DNA of 64,000 nucleotides from Lithospermum erythrorhizon (taxonomy: Eukaryota > Streptophyta > Magnoliopsida > Boraginales > Boraginaceae). Location: NCBI GenBank assembly GCA_019722365.1, contig JADFUC010000586.1, forward strand, positions 868,001 through 932,000, written 5' to 3'. Shown piece after piece: positions 49,101-61,078 of this stretch; the stretch's first letter is position 1, and each line of letters opens with the position of its first letter. Position numbers and translations under genes: made by a program. The notes beneath the pieces were generated by a model, which worked only from the letters and a program-made list of their open reading frames with translations, searched no databases and was not told the DNA's origin.

Positions 49101-50540
49101 CGGCGAGGTCCCTTTGAAAATTGCGGGCTTTATTTTGATTATATCCCTAGATACTCAGAACGGACCGAGGATGTCCTTAATCGTCAGAGTGTCACGCTTA
49201 AGCCAAGCCTCGAATCGAGGCGCCTAAGCTTCTCTTTGTGTCATGACAGCGTATCAGTTCCCTCAAGACCTTTGAGCATCGCGCCTACTAATACTTTTTA
49301 TCATCCATCAAAGTGGAACTGGCCCATATCCCCGGGATTTATCGACCTCGGGGGTCTTTTCTCTCATGATCGGGTCATTGTTGACGGTCCTCACAACAGT
49401 ATTTGTCTCAGCCCCTCAACTAGGAAGCTCGAATTCCTATATCTTGTAAATTCCTCAAGCCTCGGCTTCATTTAGTGTCACTTTTAACGGAAGGGTATTT
49501 ATCAAGCTGATTAGTTTCTAGAACGCTCTTCGGGTCCTACCTGGCTAGCGGCTAGCCGAATCGGAGTTCTCTGTTGTGGCCTCTCGAATGTTTGCCCTCG
49601 CAAATCATCTATGGTTAACCTCAGACTTCAATAGTACGGATTCGATGTTTCAGAGTCGGTGCGTTGATTTGTGCTATGAGGTCTATCGCGCGGGGCTTCT
49701 TAGCCTCGGTTTCAGGTTCATTCCCATCGAGCCTTTAGACCTTACTCTCGCATAGCTGATTCAGCATTGTTTTCTATGGCTAATGGTTTGATATAGTTGA
49801 TCTTGTTTACTTTATAGAGCCTGTCAGCAGTCATTCTTTCGATAATTTTTCATGCATATAATCTACTTCCATCATGCTAATCGGTCTTTCTATACCAAAA
49901 TAGCGATTAAGGAATTCGCTTCCAGCTAAGTACAACTGCTCATGGAGTGCGCACTCTGTCAAGCAGCAAATAACGCATTCTCTGAGAGTTTAACGAATCG
50001 CTGACCATTTATCCCCGGGGCCTTTAAGATTGGTTGGTATGTCTCGACAAACCGTATATATATCGTTTGGGGTTCCTGGGCCCATCGAATTGTTGAATTT
50101 AGGTGCTGATAGCCTTTGGTATTTTCAACCTGTCTATTACTGAGTGTAAGTAATTTACAAAGGTATTGCCGACTTCGATTTTCATGACCTTTATTGCCCC
50201 ATGTACTTCAAATGCTTCCGTTGGAATTATTCCATCTACCGAATGATAGGAGTTTCTATTTATGTTCTCATTGGTCTATGCATGAATCTGAGGTCTCAAG
50301 GGATACGGGACGCCTCATTTCTATTTTAGAGGCTTAAGTGGCTCTATTTGTTGTTTTAGAGTAGTTTCGGCCGCTTTTCACTCTACGCCTTAATCACTAC
50401 CCTTCCCGATATCCGAAATGATGTAGTCATCTTCGATGTTGTGATCTTTGTAACATGTTTTCTACCATCCATGTTAAATGCATCAGCTTCTAGGAGGTAA
50501 TATCACCATCATTGTCATGCTTATTCAAGTAGCCTGCGGA
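46126..50540. other. Region between LTR-like copies A and B, no gene recognised
   Basis: Possibly the internal part of a non-autonomous element bounded by copies A and B. I searched both strands for retroviral protease, RT (YxDD) and integrase motifs and found none I would defend. The minus frame at 48489-48701 (70 aa, KVEEWASIFQHHALFRA) looks protein-like but matches no family I know. An (AT)n tract sits at 48369-48389. Confidence 0.4.
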
Positions 50541-50800
50541 ACGAGTTTCATTTTAGCCCCTGTGGCCGATTTTATCTCTAATAAATTTGGGGATTTTAGT
50601 TTCAACTTACGAATGCATATTTAATTCTATTTACTTTTCTCAAAAACCCTTGTTCATGATTTTACATTGAATTAGGTTCGGGATTACAAATCCCAGCCAC
50701 GTGCATTTCTTTTTAATGGCTTGATTTAATTAATTTGATTAAGTTGTATTAATCATTTTAATTATTTTTAAATAAATTTTTACTGTCTACGATTCTATTT
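50541..50800 (+). mobile_element. LTR-like sequence, copy B (3' end only)
   Basis: About 260 bp resemble the last part of copies A and C: CAGCCACGTGCATTTCTTTT, then a TTAATCATTTTAATTATTTT stretch and AAATAAATTTTTACTGTCTAC. The upstream part of the LTR is not recognisable here. Confidence 0.6.
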
Positions 50801-53408
50801 CTGTTTTTAGATTTTATTTATCTATTTACTTGCTCGTCCTATGCATTTCTAATTTATATCGACTACGATATAATAAAACTAGAAATTAGAAATTAAAGAT
50901 AATCTCGATTATGAGCAAAATTATGTCAATTTTTGGTTCATAGGATTATTGCTAATTGTAATAGTTACTGTAATATTCTCTTGCATTATTATGCATGGAT
51001 TCTCAGGAAGAAAAAATCACTTCATTAGTAACAAACAAATAAGACAGGTCCTAAAGGCTAGGGAAGGAATAATTTTTTAACATTTAAAATTTGATCTATG
51101 ATGGCACTCACTACCGTTTTTTTCGCCTTATTAGCATAATGTCTTGCTTGCATGTATGCCTAATAATTTAAAGAATATGCAAATGTGAGTGAGACAGACA
51201 TTAGGTTATAATTAGAAAGAATATTTTTTTTGTTACCAAGATAGGAAAGAATATTTTTTTTGTTACCAAGATAGGAAATATGGACCTAGCCTGATATATT
51301 TTTTTATCACAGAATAATTAGAATTATTCTCTAAATCGTATATTAGTTACATTTATTCTAACTCAGAATAATTAGTCAATAGTCCTCGCACTATAATACT
51401 CTTATGTTGTACATTTTTGTATTCAAATAATATCATCACTAATAAGTATAAAAAATAAAAGATAGGAAGTATCAACCAATGACTCTGAGTCAAGGCAAGC
51501 GGATTCTCAATGTAAATTTTGAATAACATATTTTGTTAAGATCATAATACATATTTTATATTTGATTTTTAAATTAATTTTAACGAAATATAGTAAAGAT
51601 TGTAACCTATGATAATCTATTGACAAGTAACACATGCAATCCACAAAGTTTAAAAGTAATAAGCTAAAGAAAATAAAGGGAGCTTAAGGGATGGGATTCT
51701 TCTTCTGGTACTATACTAACTTTAATGAAGTGGGTATTAAAGGTACCAAGATTCTCAAAATTACATATGTATTATGTTAATTAGAGTAATAAACTTTCAC
51801 TGAACCTCACGGAATTTCGGATCTGGGTAAGGATCCACATGCATTATGGTCCAACCTCTTTAATTTCACAAAAGGAAAATAAAAAACATAGTAAAACAAC
51901 TGCAAAGTTCTTCTCATTCTTTTCTATTTAGAAAAAGGATTATTTTTACTTATTTTTCTAAGATAAATTAATGTTACCAATGTTTCTTTTTTTCTTTTTC
52001 TTGAAAATAACAAAAAAGGCAGATTATTTATATGCCTTTGAGGATCCTCGTCGTCAAGCAAGTGTATGTGGTTAGTGAAAACATTATATGTGGCATATTT
52101 CTATCAATCCGAGTTCGGAAACTATTTTTTGAACCCGATTTTCTATCACTCCGAGTTCCGAATCAATTTTTCTGGAATAATCAAGATCGATAACATCTTT
52201 TTTTTTTTAGAAAACATAAAAGGATAAGCACTCATTAAAGAAAGGTTTGTTTTCATACAGTTACAAATAGAATAAAATAAATCAAAAGAAATTAATTTTT
52301 ACGATAATTTCTAACTCTCCTCTCTTTACATGAAATTCAACTTTCAACCATTAAATCAATCGATTATTTAATCAATAACTTCCTATAATCAGTCTTCTCA
52401 TACAATACTCCAACCCACCCCTTTTTTGAAGATTCTCCCTTCTTTACTTTTTCTTCTTTCTTTCTTTTTTCAATCCTTCATCCCCCCCTCCCTCTCTCTC
52501 CCATATAATTCTGCTCCAATATCACTGTAACAGCCTTGCATGGCAGAGATTCTCCTGCTGACACGTCTTATGATATTCTCTCATATCTTCCTTTTGAATA
52601 TCCCTTTTGTCTGCAATAAATATATGGAGAATGTTCTCTTCTATCTATCAACAACTGAGTAATGCTCGGAATTCTTCATTCGGAATATATATATATATAA
52701 TATACTGTACTCACTACATATTCAATGGTGTAGGGATTTAAATTCTTGGAATTGGTATATGAATTTTATGCATCATGCATGGTTGCTAGGTAGTCAATGT
52801 TGTCTCAAGATGAGTGGTAGTATGTTATACGAATTCCCATGTTGTTGTCCAGAATATTATACCTGGATATCTAGAAGAAATTATTTCTAGTAAGCTAGAT
52901 CTTTGGTAAACGAATGACTTATTTAGAGGGATAATGTCATTTAAACTAAAAATCGATCGAATTAAATTAAATTTTAATCCATTCATTTGGTTGAGAATAA
53001 TATAAGATGAACAAATTGTTTAAAAAAATCAAAACTGAACAAAGGCTTCGGATTTTAAGATAATCGAACCGAATTATATATACTTTAAAATATATTAATA
53101 TTTATGATATTTTTTAATCTTTTCATTTAATGTTTATTAGATTTTAAAAATAAATTATTATTCTATCTTTTAAATTAAAAAAATAGTCCATTCCAAACCA
53201 TTAACCCCAAAGCCCAACCCAACAATTTAAATTTCTAACAATGTAACGTTCAAATGTAAATGTAGAAGTCAATGAGTTGGCTAATTTGTATTAATTTGTT
53301 AGTTTGTTCGAGAAAGTCTCACTAATAATTGCTTAAACAAAATGTAATTGAATCGGATTTTTTTTAATCTATCTATTACCAAGCGGCACCGATTATCGGG
53401 TTAACAGA
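50801..53408. other. Intergenic, AT-rich
   Basis: No gene is recognised. A perfect 30-bp tandem duplication lies at 51213-51290 (see separate entry). 52430-52520 is strongly pyrimidine-rich (CTTTCTTTCTTTTTTC, CCCTCCCTCTCTCTCCC) and could be a promoter/leader of an unrecognised transcript. Confidence 0.4.
51213..51299 (+). repeat. 30-bp direct tandem repeat
   Basis: AGAAAGAATATTTTTTTTGT followed by TACCAAGATAGG is repeated with period 30 (starts 51213 and 51243, with a partial third). Confidence 0.9.
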
Positions 53409-53539
53409 GTAAATAACAACCTCAAATCGATATCAATGGTTAAGAAAATAATATATACAAAGATAACCTATCGGGTTATATACATCATAAGCCCACACAA
53501 TACACATACTCGACTAACTCTAATCTTACAATAATAATC

Positions 53540-53576
<37 letters not shown>

Positions 53577-53583
53577 TAATAAC

Positions 53584-53621
<38 letters not shown>

Positions 53622-53635
53622 GAAGTCATAATACA
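53409..53635 (-). repeat. 3' LTR of the copia element, with expanded ATT microsatellite
   Basis: It pairs with 57443-57590. The plus-strand AAT tract at 53529-53622 accounts for the extra length relative to the other LTR, which has only a short AATAATAATAAC. Confidence 0.8.
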
Positions 53636-53689
53636 ATTCCCTCAAGCTCTAACACGTACATCTAAATGTCTAACTTGCAGAAGTGAACT

Positions 53690-56600
53690 CTAAATTGCTC
53701 GCTTCAAGAGCATTCGTGAAAATATCATCTAACTGGTCAGTAGTAGAGACATGAGATGTACGAATCGTGCCATCCAAAACAGCATCGTGCAAAAAATGAC
53801 AATCAATCTCAATATGTTTGGTACGCTTGTGAAACACGAATTTTGTTCGAAATGAAGAAATGACCCACTATCACACATCAATCGCACGGGCGCGCGCGCT
53901 GACCCCTGGAACACCCAAGCAAACCTTTCAACCATTTCAATTCACACGCGACTCACCATGGATCTATACTCTCACCAATTTACGGTTTGATACCTGTGAA
54001 TCGCTTCTTTCATTTCCATGAAATGGGAGAAGACCCAATAAAAAATCCATCTAGAAACGTAATCCATCGCTGCATAAGGGACAAGCCTAGCCCAATCGTA
54101 ATCACACACTCGTAGTTCGCAATTCAAAGGTCATTGGAACAAAATACCCCGACACCCTTCAAATTACTTTCACCACTGCTAAACTAAGACAAAACATGAA
54201 CCGCGAATGAACAAATCAAAGAGTAAAAGAAAGATCAATTAAACGACCAACTAAGGGACGATATCTCTCTCCACGTCAAAGCAAGAGCACTAGCCTAACT
54301 AGCCAACCTCGCGATTCGGCTCCATCGAAACTCAAGGTGCCTGCACCCATCAAACCAGTTTCATAAATAATATCAAGGGTATATTTTCGTTGACACAAAA
54401 ATATTTCCTCGTGGCTACGGGCAACCTCCACCCCCAAGAAATACTTGAGAACCCCCAAATCTTCATATGAAAGTGCACGTAGATATTGCTCGAAACCTGA
54501 TATACAGTCGAACTTTACCCGAATGATCAAGTCATCAACATACAAAAGCGACACGTACCGCACTGACCCAAATAGACTAAAACAAAGCCATACTCCGCAC
54601 GGGTCAGAAATAACCTTCTCGAAACCAACACCGAGGAGCCTACTTCAAACCATAAAGAGACTTCAGGTATCTTTACAAACTGCACTGACGACTTTATAGA
54701 ACCCCGGAGGCGCTTCTTATGTATACTTCTTCGCATGTGACGCTACGGTAAAAGTATCAGGAACATTTATTTCATGCAACTCACATTGCCATGCCCGCCT
54801 ACGCCTAAGAAAACGCGAACCGCAGGACTATCTTTGCTACCAGAGAGAGACCGTGATTATCAGAGTCAATGCCCTCAACCTGATGATTACCAAACACTAC
54901 CAAGCGAGCTTTAAAACGTTCAATAGTGCCATCAAACTTGTACTTTACTTTATAAACCCATTGAGTACCTAATGCCTTTTTGCCTTCGAAACTCAAACCA
55001 TACCCACGCCCAACATAGACTTCCTTCTAAGATACCTCATTCTATTCATGATATAACATTGCTCCTCGTTTAAAGGATTTCTAAGCCAACCAAGCAAATA
55101 TCTAGCACTACAAAGAGGGAAATGCTGTTATAAGGTTCCCACACCACAATGAATCAATTCAAAACAACGCCAAGTGGGCCTTACGCCTACTAACAACGAA
55201 CGTATCTCTAGAATGTTTAGCCCGGCTTATTATTACCATACAAAGTTTTAACTACTACATGTTCTAGGATTTACTCAAACGCTGATGCTACAACCCGAGA
55301 CATCTCCATTTACATGCAACAACCAAGCCTCGAGAATTGTGAAGGTAGAAAAGTCCATTCCGTCACCACCTAACTCCAATCGTTTCGGTTAAAGGTCTCA
55401 TATAACGCAAGTATTCTGTGAGTAAATTTCAATCACGCATGGGGAGAATCGTAATCGGGTCACATAAATTAAATTATGTGTAACCTAGGAATATACATAA
55501 CATCACGCAACACAAAATGGGAAGAAAGAATCAGAGATGTCAAAAGAATCACATAATAAACGCAAATCACCAGTCACGTGACTGGAGGCACCAGAATCAA
55601 TAATCCAATTCCTAACAAATAACTTACTAGTTAATTTGTTACTTTAAACCAATATTGAGTTATCTAGTGAGTCATAGCTTCTCGCCATCATCATGCTTCA
55701 TCTGTCAAACTACCGTGAGATGAATCCCATTTAATGCCATGGCTAAACCTACAAAATGAGCCGGATCAAGCACTCAAACCTCAAGACCATTTAATGTAAG
55801 CCGTGGTCACAGAAACCCTTGCCTCGCCAACCTGCACTGTGCATGACCACTGTAATCTTCGCGACCGCACTCCCACGCCTCAACCTTCTCTCGGGGAAAC
55901 CATGTTGAGAAATATAGTAACACGTGTTCTAACGATGATACAAATGCGTTTTTAACATGAGATTCAAAGCGAGAAGTACCTTTAGATGGAGGACTAACCG
56001 CCATGGTCATAACAACATCCGGGCAAATAGAGATTTCAACTCGGAATTGTTCTTTCCCAAGCACGGTAATGACAAAGTTTCGATCAACAGTAGGCGGGGG
56101 TCCCGAGACAAGTGAAGAAATAAGCACCATTTATCCACATAACAATTAAGTAGAGAAACTCACAAGCTCTTATGGTTATCCCTGCTTTGAGCTAAACTCC
56201 GCTTTAATTCAAATCACACATACAAAAACCACAACGACACGATGTAAGAGGGATCATGCGGCACCATCCCATAATGGTTGCTCGCTTCCAAAATAATCAC
56301 ACGACATATTCGACAGTTGTTTACACTCAGCCAAGGTCGCTAAATGTCGCTACGAAAGTACTAATTACCTACATCAAAACGACATTGAAGAATAGCCCAT
56401 AACGGACGTGCCTCCTCGAAATATGGTATGGTCTTACGAAAAGACATATCAATAGAACGTAATCCACCGAACAATCATAAGAAGCCGAACACATTGTCAA
56501 TCGGCAACAGTACTACCGGTTTTACAACTGACCCATCAATAAAGCCAAATTTTCTTCATGCAATAAGCGACAAACGAAGAGATTTGGACGATTCATCATA

Positions 56601-56820
56601 GTTGTTACCATTAAACGTAACCGTACTAATAATATTATCAGGATTATCATTAGAATTTAAATAAAAGTGGAGAATTCATGATCATCAACTTTAAAGTGGA
56701 TTGGCGGATGGGACAGGGTTGTCGGACGGAGGAGTAGTGGTTGTAGTAGTGGACGAGTTGTCTCCTGCTCCAGGCGGAATAATTTCGTCTCCGAATGGTT
56801 TGAATATGAACTTTGACATG
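53690..56820 (-). pseudogene. Copia gag-pol pseudogene
   Basis: Fragments in minus-strand order. Gag: MSKFIFKPFGDEI at about 56820, FNGNNYDE and KFGFIDGSV at 56640-56520, and a decayed zinc knuckle (CGREDYSGHAQC) at about 55830. Protease: NWIIDSGASSHVTGDL at about 55612-55563, with the DSGA catalytic motif. [21 protein letters not shown] at about 54980, KSLYGLK followed by a stop in place of Gln and then APR at about 54650, and LLYVDDLII near 54545 (YVDD active site kept). RNase H end: KHIEIDCHFLHDAVLDGTIR at about 53820. Integrase is poorly preserved. Stops and frameshifts show it is inactive. Confidence 0.88.
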
Positions 56821-57442
56821 ACTTTCAGAAAAGGAACAAAACCAGTCAAATCTATTCCTTGTGCTTTGATAACAAAGTATTTCCACGGTGCACATCTCAC
56901 CGATACTCCGCCTCTTTTACTTGGTATCCCGACCATCGGCGCGTTCGATCCCTACAGTAGCAAAAGAATTGTCACAATCCGTGGTCGTGCCTCGCGTCAT
57001 GTGGTTACCTCAAGAGCACGGACGTCAGGCTTGGTGGCTACGGACCGCCCTCGAGGCACATCCTGATAACCTCCCACATTGATTTATGGATTCACCTGCG
57101 ACGCCTTCGCTAAGTCAGACAACGTGAAAGCGGCTTCCTACGCCCTTTAATTTTGGTTTTTTTTTAATTGTTGGCCGTTCGGCCGTTTGTAGAAGTCAAA
57201 TAGGTTGTTTTTTTTCCGAAACAAAGAATATGGTTGTACAGTACAAACACAACCAATTAGAAGAAAAAAAAATTTATGAATGTCTAACCCAAAATAAAAC
57301 ACAAAAAACAATAAGAATTTTTACGGAAAATCAAAAAATCTAAACGAAATTTCGTGGGTGAGTCGCATAAAAGAAAATTTACCAGCAAAACAGCAGAATT
57401 TTTATTTAAGCATCAATAATCGATAGGCTCTGATACCATCTA

Positions 57443-57590
57443 AAAAATAACAACCTCTCAAATTGATATAAATAAATAAATGTACAATATATCCAAATTA
57501 ATTTATCAGGCTATATACATAATAAGTCCACACAATACACATACTCGACTAACTCTAGTCTCACAATAATAATAACAATAGTGCCGTAAT
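57443..57590 (-). repeat. 5' LTR of the copia element
   Basis: About 150 bp, ending immediately beside the primer-binding site. It shares TCCACACAATACACATACTC, then GACTAACTCTAGTC (plus strand) with the other LTR. Confidence 0.8.
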
Positions 57591-57916
57591 AGTTGGCTTA
57601 ACTATTCTTTTATCAAAGCGGCATGTACACCAACTCAAAACCCATGAAAATGACTACTCTGATCCCTCAAATATTCTTCAAATGAACATCGTGGAACTGC
57701 TTTGGCTAGGATTGGAAAGTTCCTAATATTCAACTATGTATGGAGCGTGCAGTGTATGCCCTTGGATGCCATTGATTTTTCAATAAAGTCGAATAGCTTC
57801 TAGGGTAAAGCTTATTACGGAGTACTTTATTTAGATAGCTTCCGAGGTGCTGCGAAAGTATGTATCAAACTAAACGCATTATTGCTACATGCATGTAGAT
57901 TACGAATTTGTACAAT

Positions 57917-59985
57917 TGTAATGCAAAGAAAAATTTGTATTATTTATGATAGGGGTACAAAATAAAAATCCACCCCTAGTAAAATTTTTCGTTGTAGCAA
58001 GGACAACCTAATGGTGACGATCATTCAAACTATGATTCTAAGCTTTTGCTAACGATTTGTGAGATTTCCTGAATTTGTTTGACTTGAGCTTGATTTGGGC
58101 TCGACTTGGTTTGATTTGATTTTACCTAATTTGAGCTTGATTCGAGTCGATTTGACTCGATTTTGACTCGAAGCCGAGTTTGACTGATTTGAACTCGATT
58201 TGATTTAATTTGGTTGTAAGCTTCGAGCTATGCTGATTTGATTTGGGATAGAAGCCTAATGAAATGGATATATATGTGTCCCGGTCTCGACGGACTCGAG
58301 ACCTGGCCTCGACTTCGAGCATGGTCCGAGCCGAGGAGCCTTAGTAAACAGATTCTCGTGTCAATAGATGAATCCTTGGTCTCTGGTCTCGAATCCTGAT
58401 CCTCCGGTCTATGTCGACTCGATAGACTTCATCGCGAAAACGCTTGCAGCTTCGACTTGGCTTGAGCGCCCACGTTGACTTCGTATCGGATAAACATAGT
58501 CAGCTGACTTTGGGACTCGTGCTTCACCCTTGCAAGGGACTTATGCCTCGATATGACACTGATTTTGGATAGACTCCGAGCTTCGAATCGTATAGTAGCC
58601 GATAGCAAGGCGTCAAGAACGCCGCTTTCGGGCCACTACAACGACCTTTAAGCAATTGTCGCCGTAGAGTTGTGAATTTATGGCTACGACCCACGGGACT
58701 TGTGCGGTATTCTGCCTCACTCAAATTTAGTGAGATTTGGCCTCCTCGACGAAGCCTTTGAAGAAGGCCACTTCAAGCTTCACTACAACGGCCTTAGCAG
58801 CCTTGTTGTCAGAGCTGACGACCACATGGAAGTGCAGAACGCTCCACCTTGTTAATGATATCGATCACCAGATGTGGGCTTTAGCACAGAGCTCGCTGTA
58901 ATCCAGCCTATAGTGGACCTAACGCCCGCTTATTCCTATCTCGATTCACGATCAAAACTCGAAATTTATCGTGTGTTCATCCAAGTTTATGAATAATCGT
59001 GGCTATACAAATTTTATTTCAATATTCGGCGCTCTCGAGAACCTTCGTCGATTCTTACCGATTTTGCAGTTTCAACTCGGGCGATTACTGCGTCAGGCAA
59101 TAATCCCACTCAGCGCCCGCTTTGGCCACCGAGGTGTTTTCCAACCACCACGTGGTGTTTCTACCATGTCATCAAGATTTAATTTACAAATTTCGTGAGA
59201 ACGTTCTTTAAATTTTCTCTGGGGTTTTGTGTGTATTTTTTGGGATTTTTGTCTATGAATGTGGATGATTTTGGATGATTTCTGGGTAGCCAAATGGGGT
59301 ATATTTAAGAGTAGATTTCGGCCTCAAACGCCGCTCGATTGGCCGGTTTGATTTAGGTGATCACATTCGACCGTTGAATTTTGAGGCAAGATCTGGACCG
59401 TCGTATAATTTAGAAATTTCTTGGTGGCCAAGTATTTATTTTGGGCACCTCTTTTATGTCCAAGTGAATAGTTTCAGCTTTTCAGCTGGTACATTATACG
59501 ACCGACCTTTCGTGAAATTTCTGATTTTGCACCACACAACTTCCTTGAAATAATGATTAACCACATAACTCAGGGAGTTTGCTTTTGGACCACAAAACTC
59601 TCATGGAATCTTCATTTTAAACCCCGTGGTTTATGATTCTTCAATTCAAGCCACGTGGCTTCTGAACGCCTCGTCAGTCGAAGTTTTCGATTAATAAAAT
59701 TAGGGTTTTCTAAGCCCTAATTTATCTAGCATTTTACGCGAGGTCGCTTTTCCCTGAACCCTATTTCGAGTTCAAACTTAGTTAATTAATGTATAAACCC
59801 TTATTCTTTGACTTCAATTAACTCCAGGCTTCGATTTATGGAACATTCAAGTTTGTCTCGAGGGCTTAATCGGTGAACCCTAATCACCACGACATTCTTT
59901 AGCCGGGTTCACCTTAATTAACTTGGATTAATCTGCCTTTAATCAATTTAATTATTTCTTGATAAATTTTCGATGTCTACAACAA
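57917..59985 (+). mobile_element. Long LTR-like sequence, copy C (possible solo LTR)
   Basis: It starts TGTAATGCAAAGAAAAA and ends TTCGATGTCTACA. The 5 bp before (ACAAT) and after (ACAAG) match at 4 of 5 positions, as expected for an old LTR insertion. It shares its order of landmarks with copy A. It is flanked on the left by the copia element and on the right by MITEs, with no internal region, so a solo LTR left by recombination is the simplest reading. Confidence 0.6.
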
Positions 59986-60027
59986 GAGAACAAATATCTT
60001 GTGAAATGTATTATATTTGTCACTTAC

Positions 60028-60368
60028 AGCATGTTCATTAGTTTTCCAAAAAAATTTCTCTAAAATTCACTCTCAACCTTCATTTTATTTTATTTTAGGG
60101 TTTAGCTTTTTATGTATGTACTTTAACAAATTTCCTATTATTGACATAAAATATGGAAATTAATTATTTCAATATTTTCATTACTGAAAAAGAAAAAGTC
60201 AAGAATGGGAAAGATCGATAATATAGGGAACGAACAAATTTGGGGTGTGTGCAAATTTTTTTGGGGGCTCAAATTATTTTAGTGGAGTTGAAAAAACACT
60301 ATTTTGTCAATTTTTAATTTTTCCTGTCCCTATTATAGTTTTTAGGGAAGCTGATGTACATGCTCTTA
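60028..60368. mobile_element. MITE with AGCATGTTCATTAG-type ends
   Basis: The left end AGCATGTTCATTAGTTTTCC mirrors the right end GGGAAGCTGATGTACATGCT. It is about 340 bp with no coding capacity. Confidence 0.6.
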
Positions 60369-61078
60369 GACCATCTCCACTAGTAGATAATTGATATCTA
60401 AATATTTCATGACGCATAAGATTTTTCCTTCTCCATATTATTAAATGTCCTCTATATTTTTTTACACTTTACAGTAGGAGATATTTAAGAAAGTTATTCA
60501 CTTTTCTTTTTGATTCATACCATATATACTTATTCTCTCTCTTCATCATTTTATATATGTGAAATTGAGAAAAAGAAAAAATTACAATACAAATTTTGTG
60601 TCAAAATCAAACAAATCTAATATCTATTTATAAATCTTGAAAAAAAATATAAGTGAAAAAAAAAATTAATTAGGTCAAATTAATGCGAAAAAGCCAAATT
60701 CAATAATAATGTGATAAAAAATCAAGAAAAAATTTTGGTGTTCAAATGAAAAAACCTAATCTCTATTTAAAGATATTTAAAATTAAAAAATATGGAAAAG
60801 AAAATTAAATTCGGTGAAATAATATGTCAAATGTTTTAAATACAAAACGCGAAACAAAATAAAATTGATCTGCCTCCTCAAATAACTCCTATCGGGGAGA
60901 ATATCCCTACAATAGTGATGTGGCATTGTTTGATTGGTCCATGTGTTGTTTTGTATCATAATAAATAAGGAATTATTCAATAATTCTTTCAAAATTGAAA
61001 AGAAATATACACACCTCAAATACTGTTTATTGGGAGTAAATATCCCTCCAGTTACCTTCTATTGTAGGTGGTCTTATA
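60364..61078. mobile_element. MITE with AGACCATCTCCA-type ends
   Basis: The left end CTTAGACCATCTCCACTAGT mirrors the right end TATTGTAGGTGGTCTTATAA. It abuts the previous element. A similar terminus (TTGGAGATGGTCTTA) lies at 15627, next to the hAT right end. Confidence 0.55.

Larger units (their letters stand above)
53409..57590 (-). mobile_element. Degenerate, nearly full-length Ty1/copia retrotransposon
   Basis: Read on the minus strand: a 5' LTR at about 57590-57443, a primer-binding site at 57438-57421 (TGGTATCAGAGCCTATCG), gag and pol remnants, a polypurine-type GAGCTTGAGGGA just before 53640, and a 3' LTR at about 53635-53409. The LTRs share GTTAGTCGAGTATGTGTATT, then GTGTGG-CTTAT, and the end GAGGTTGTTATTT. 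They are only about 150 bp in the 5' copy; the 3' copy is longer because of an ATT microsatellite. The pol order (protease before integrase/RT/RNase H) is copia-like. It is broken by many stops and frameshifts. Confidence 0.88.

Noticed and set aside
52480..52700. Possible microRNA precursor (GGAGAAT / ATTCTC segments)
   Set aside because: No foldback with a known mature microRNA sequence could be identified by eye.
56701..57066. Plus-strand 121-aa open frame
   Set aside because: Lies antisense to the gag region of the minus-strand copia element, whose minus-strand frames show gag features.
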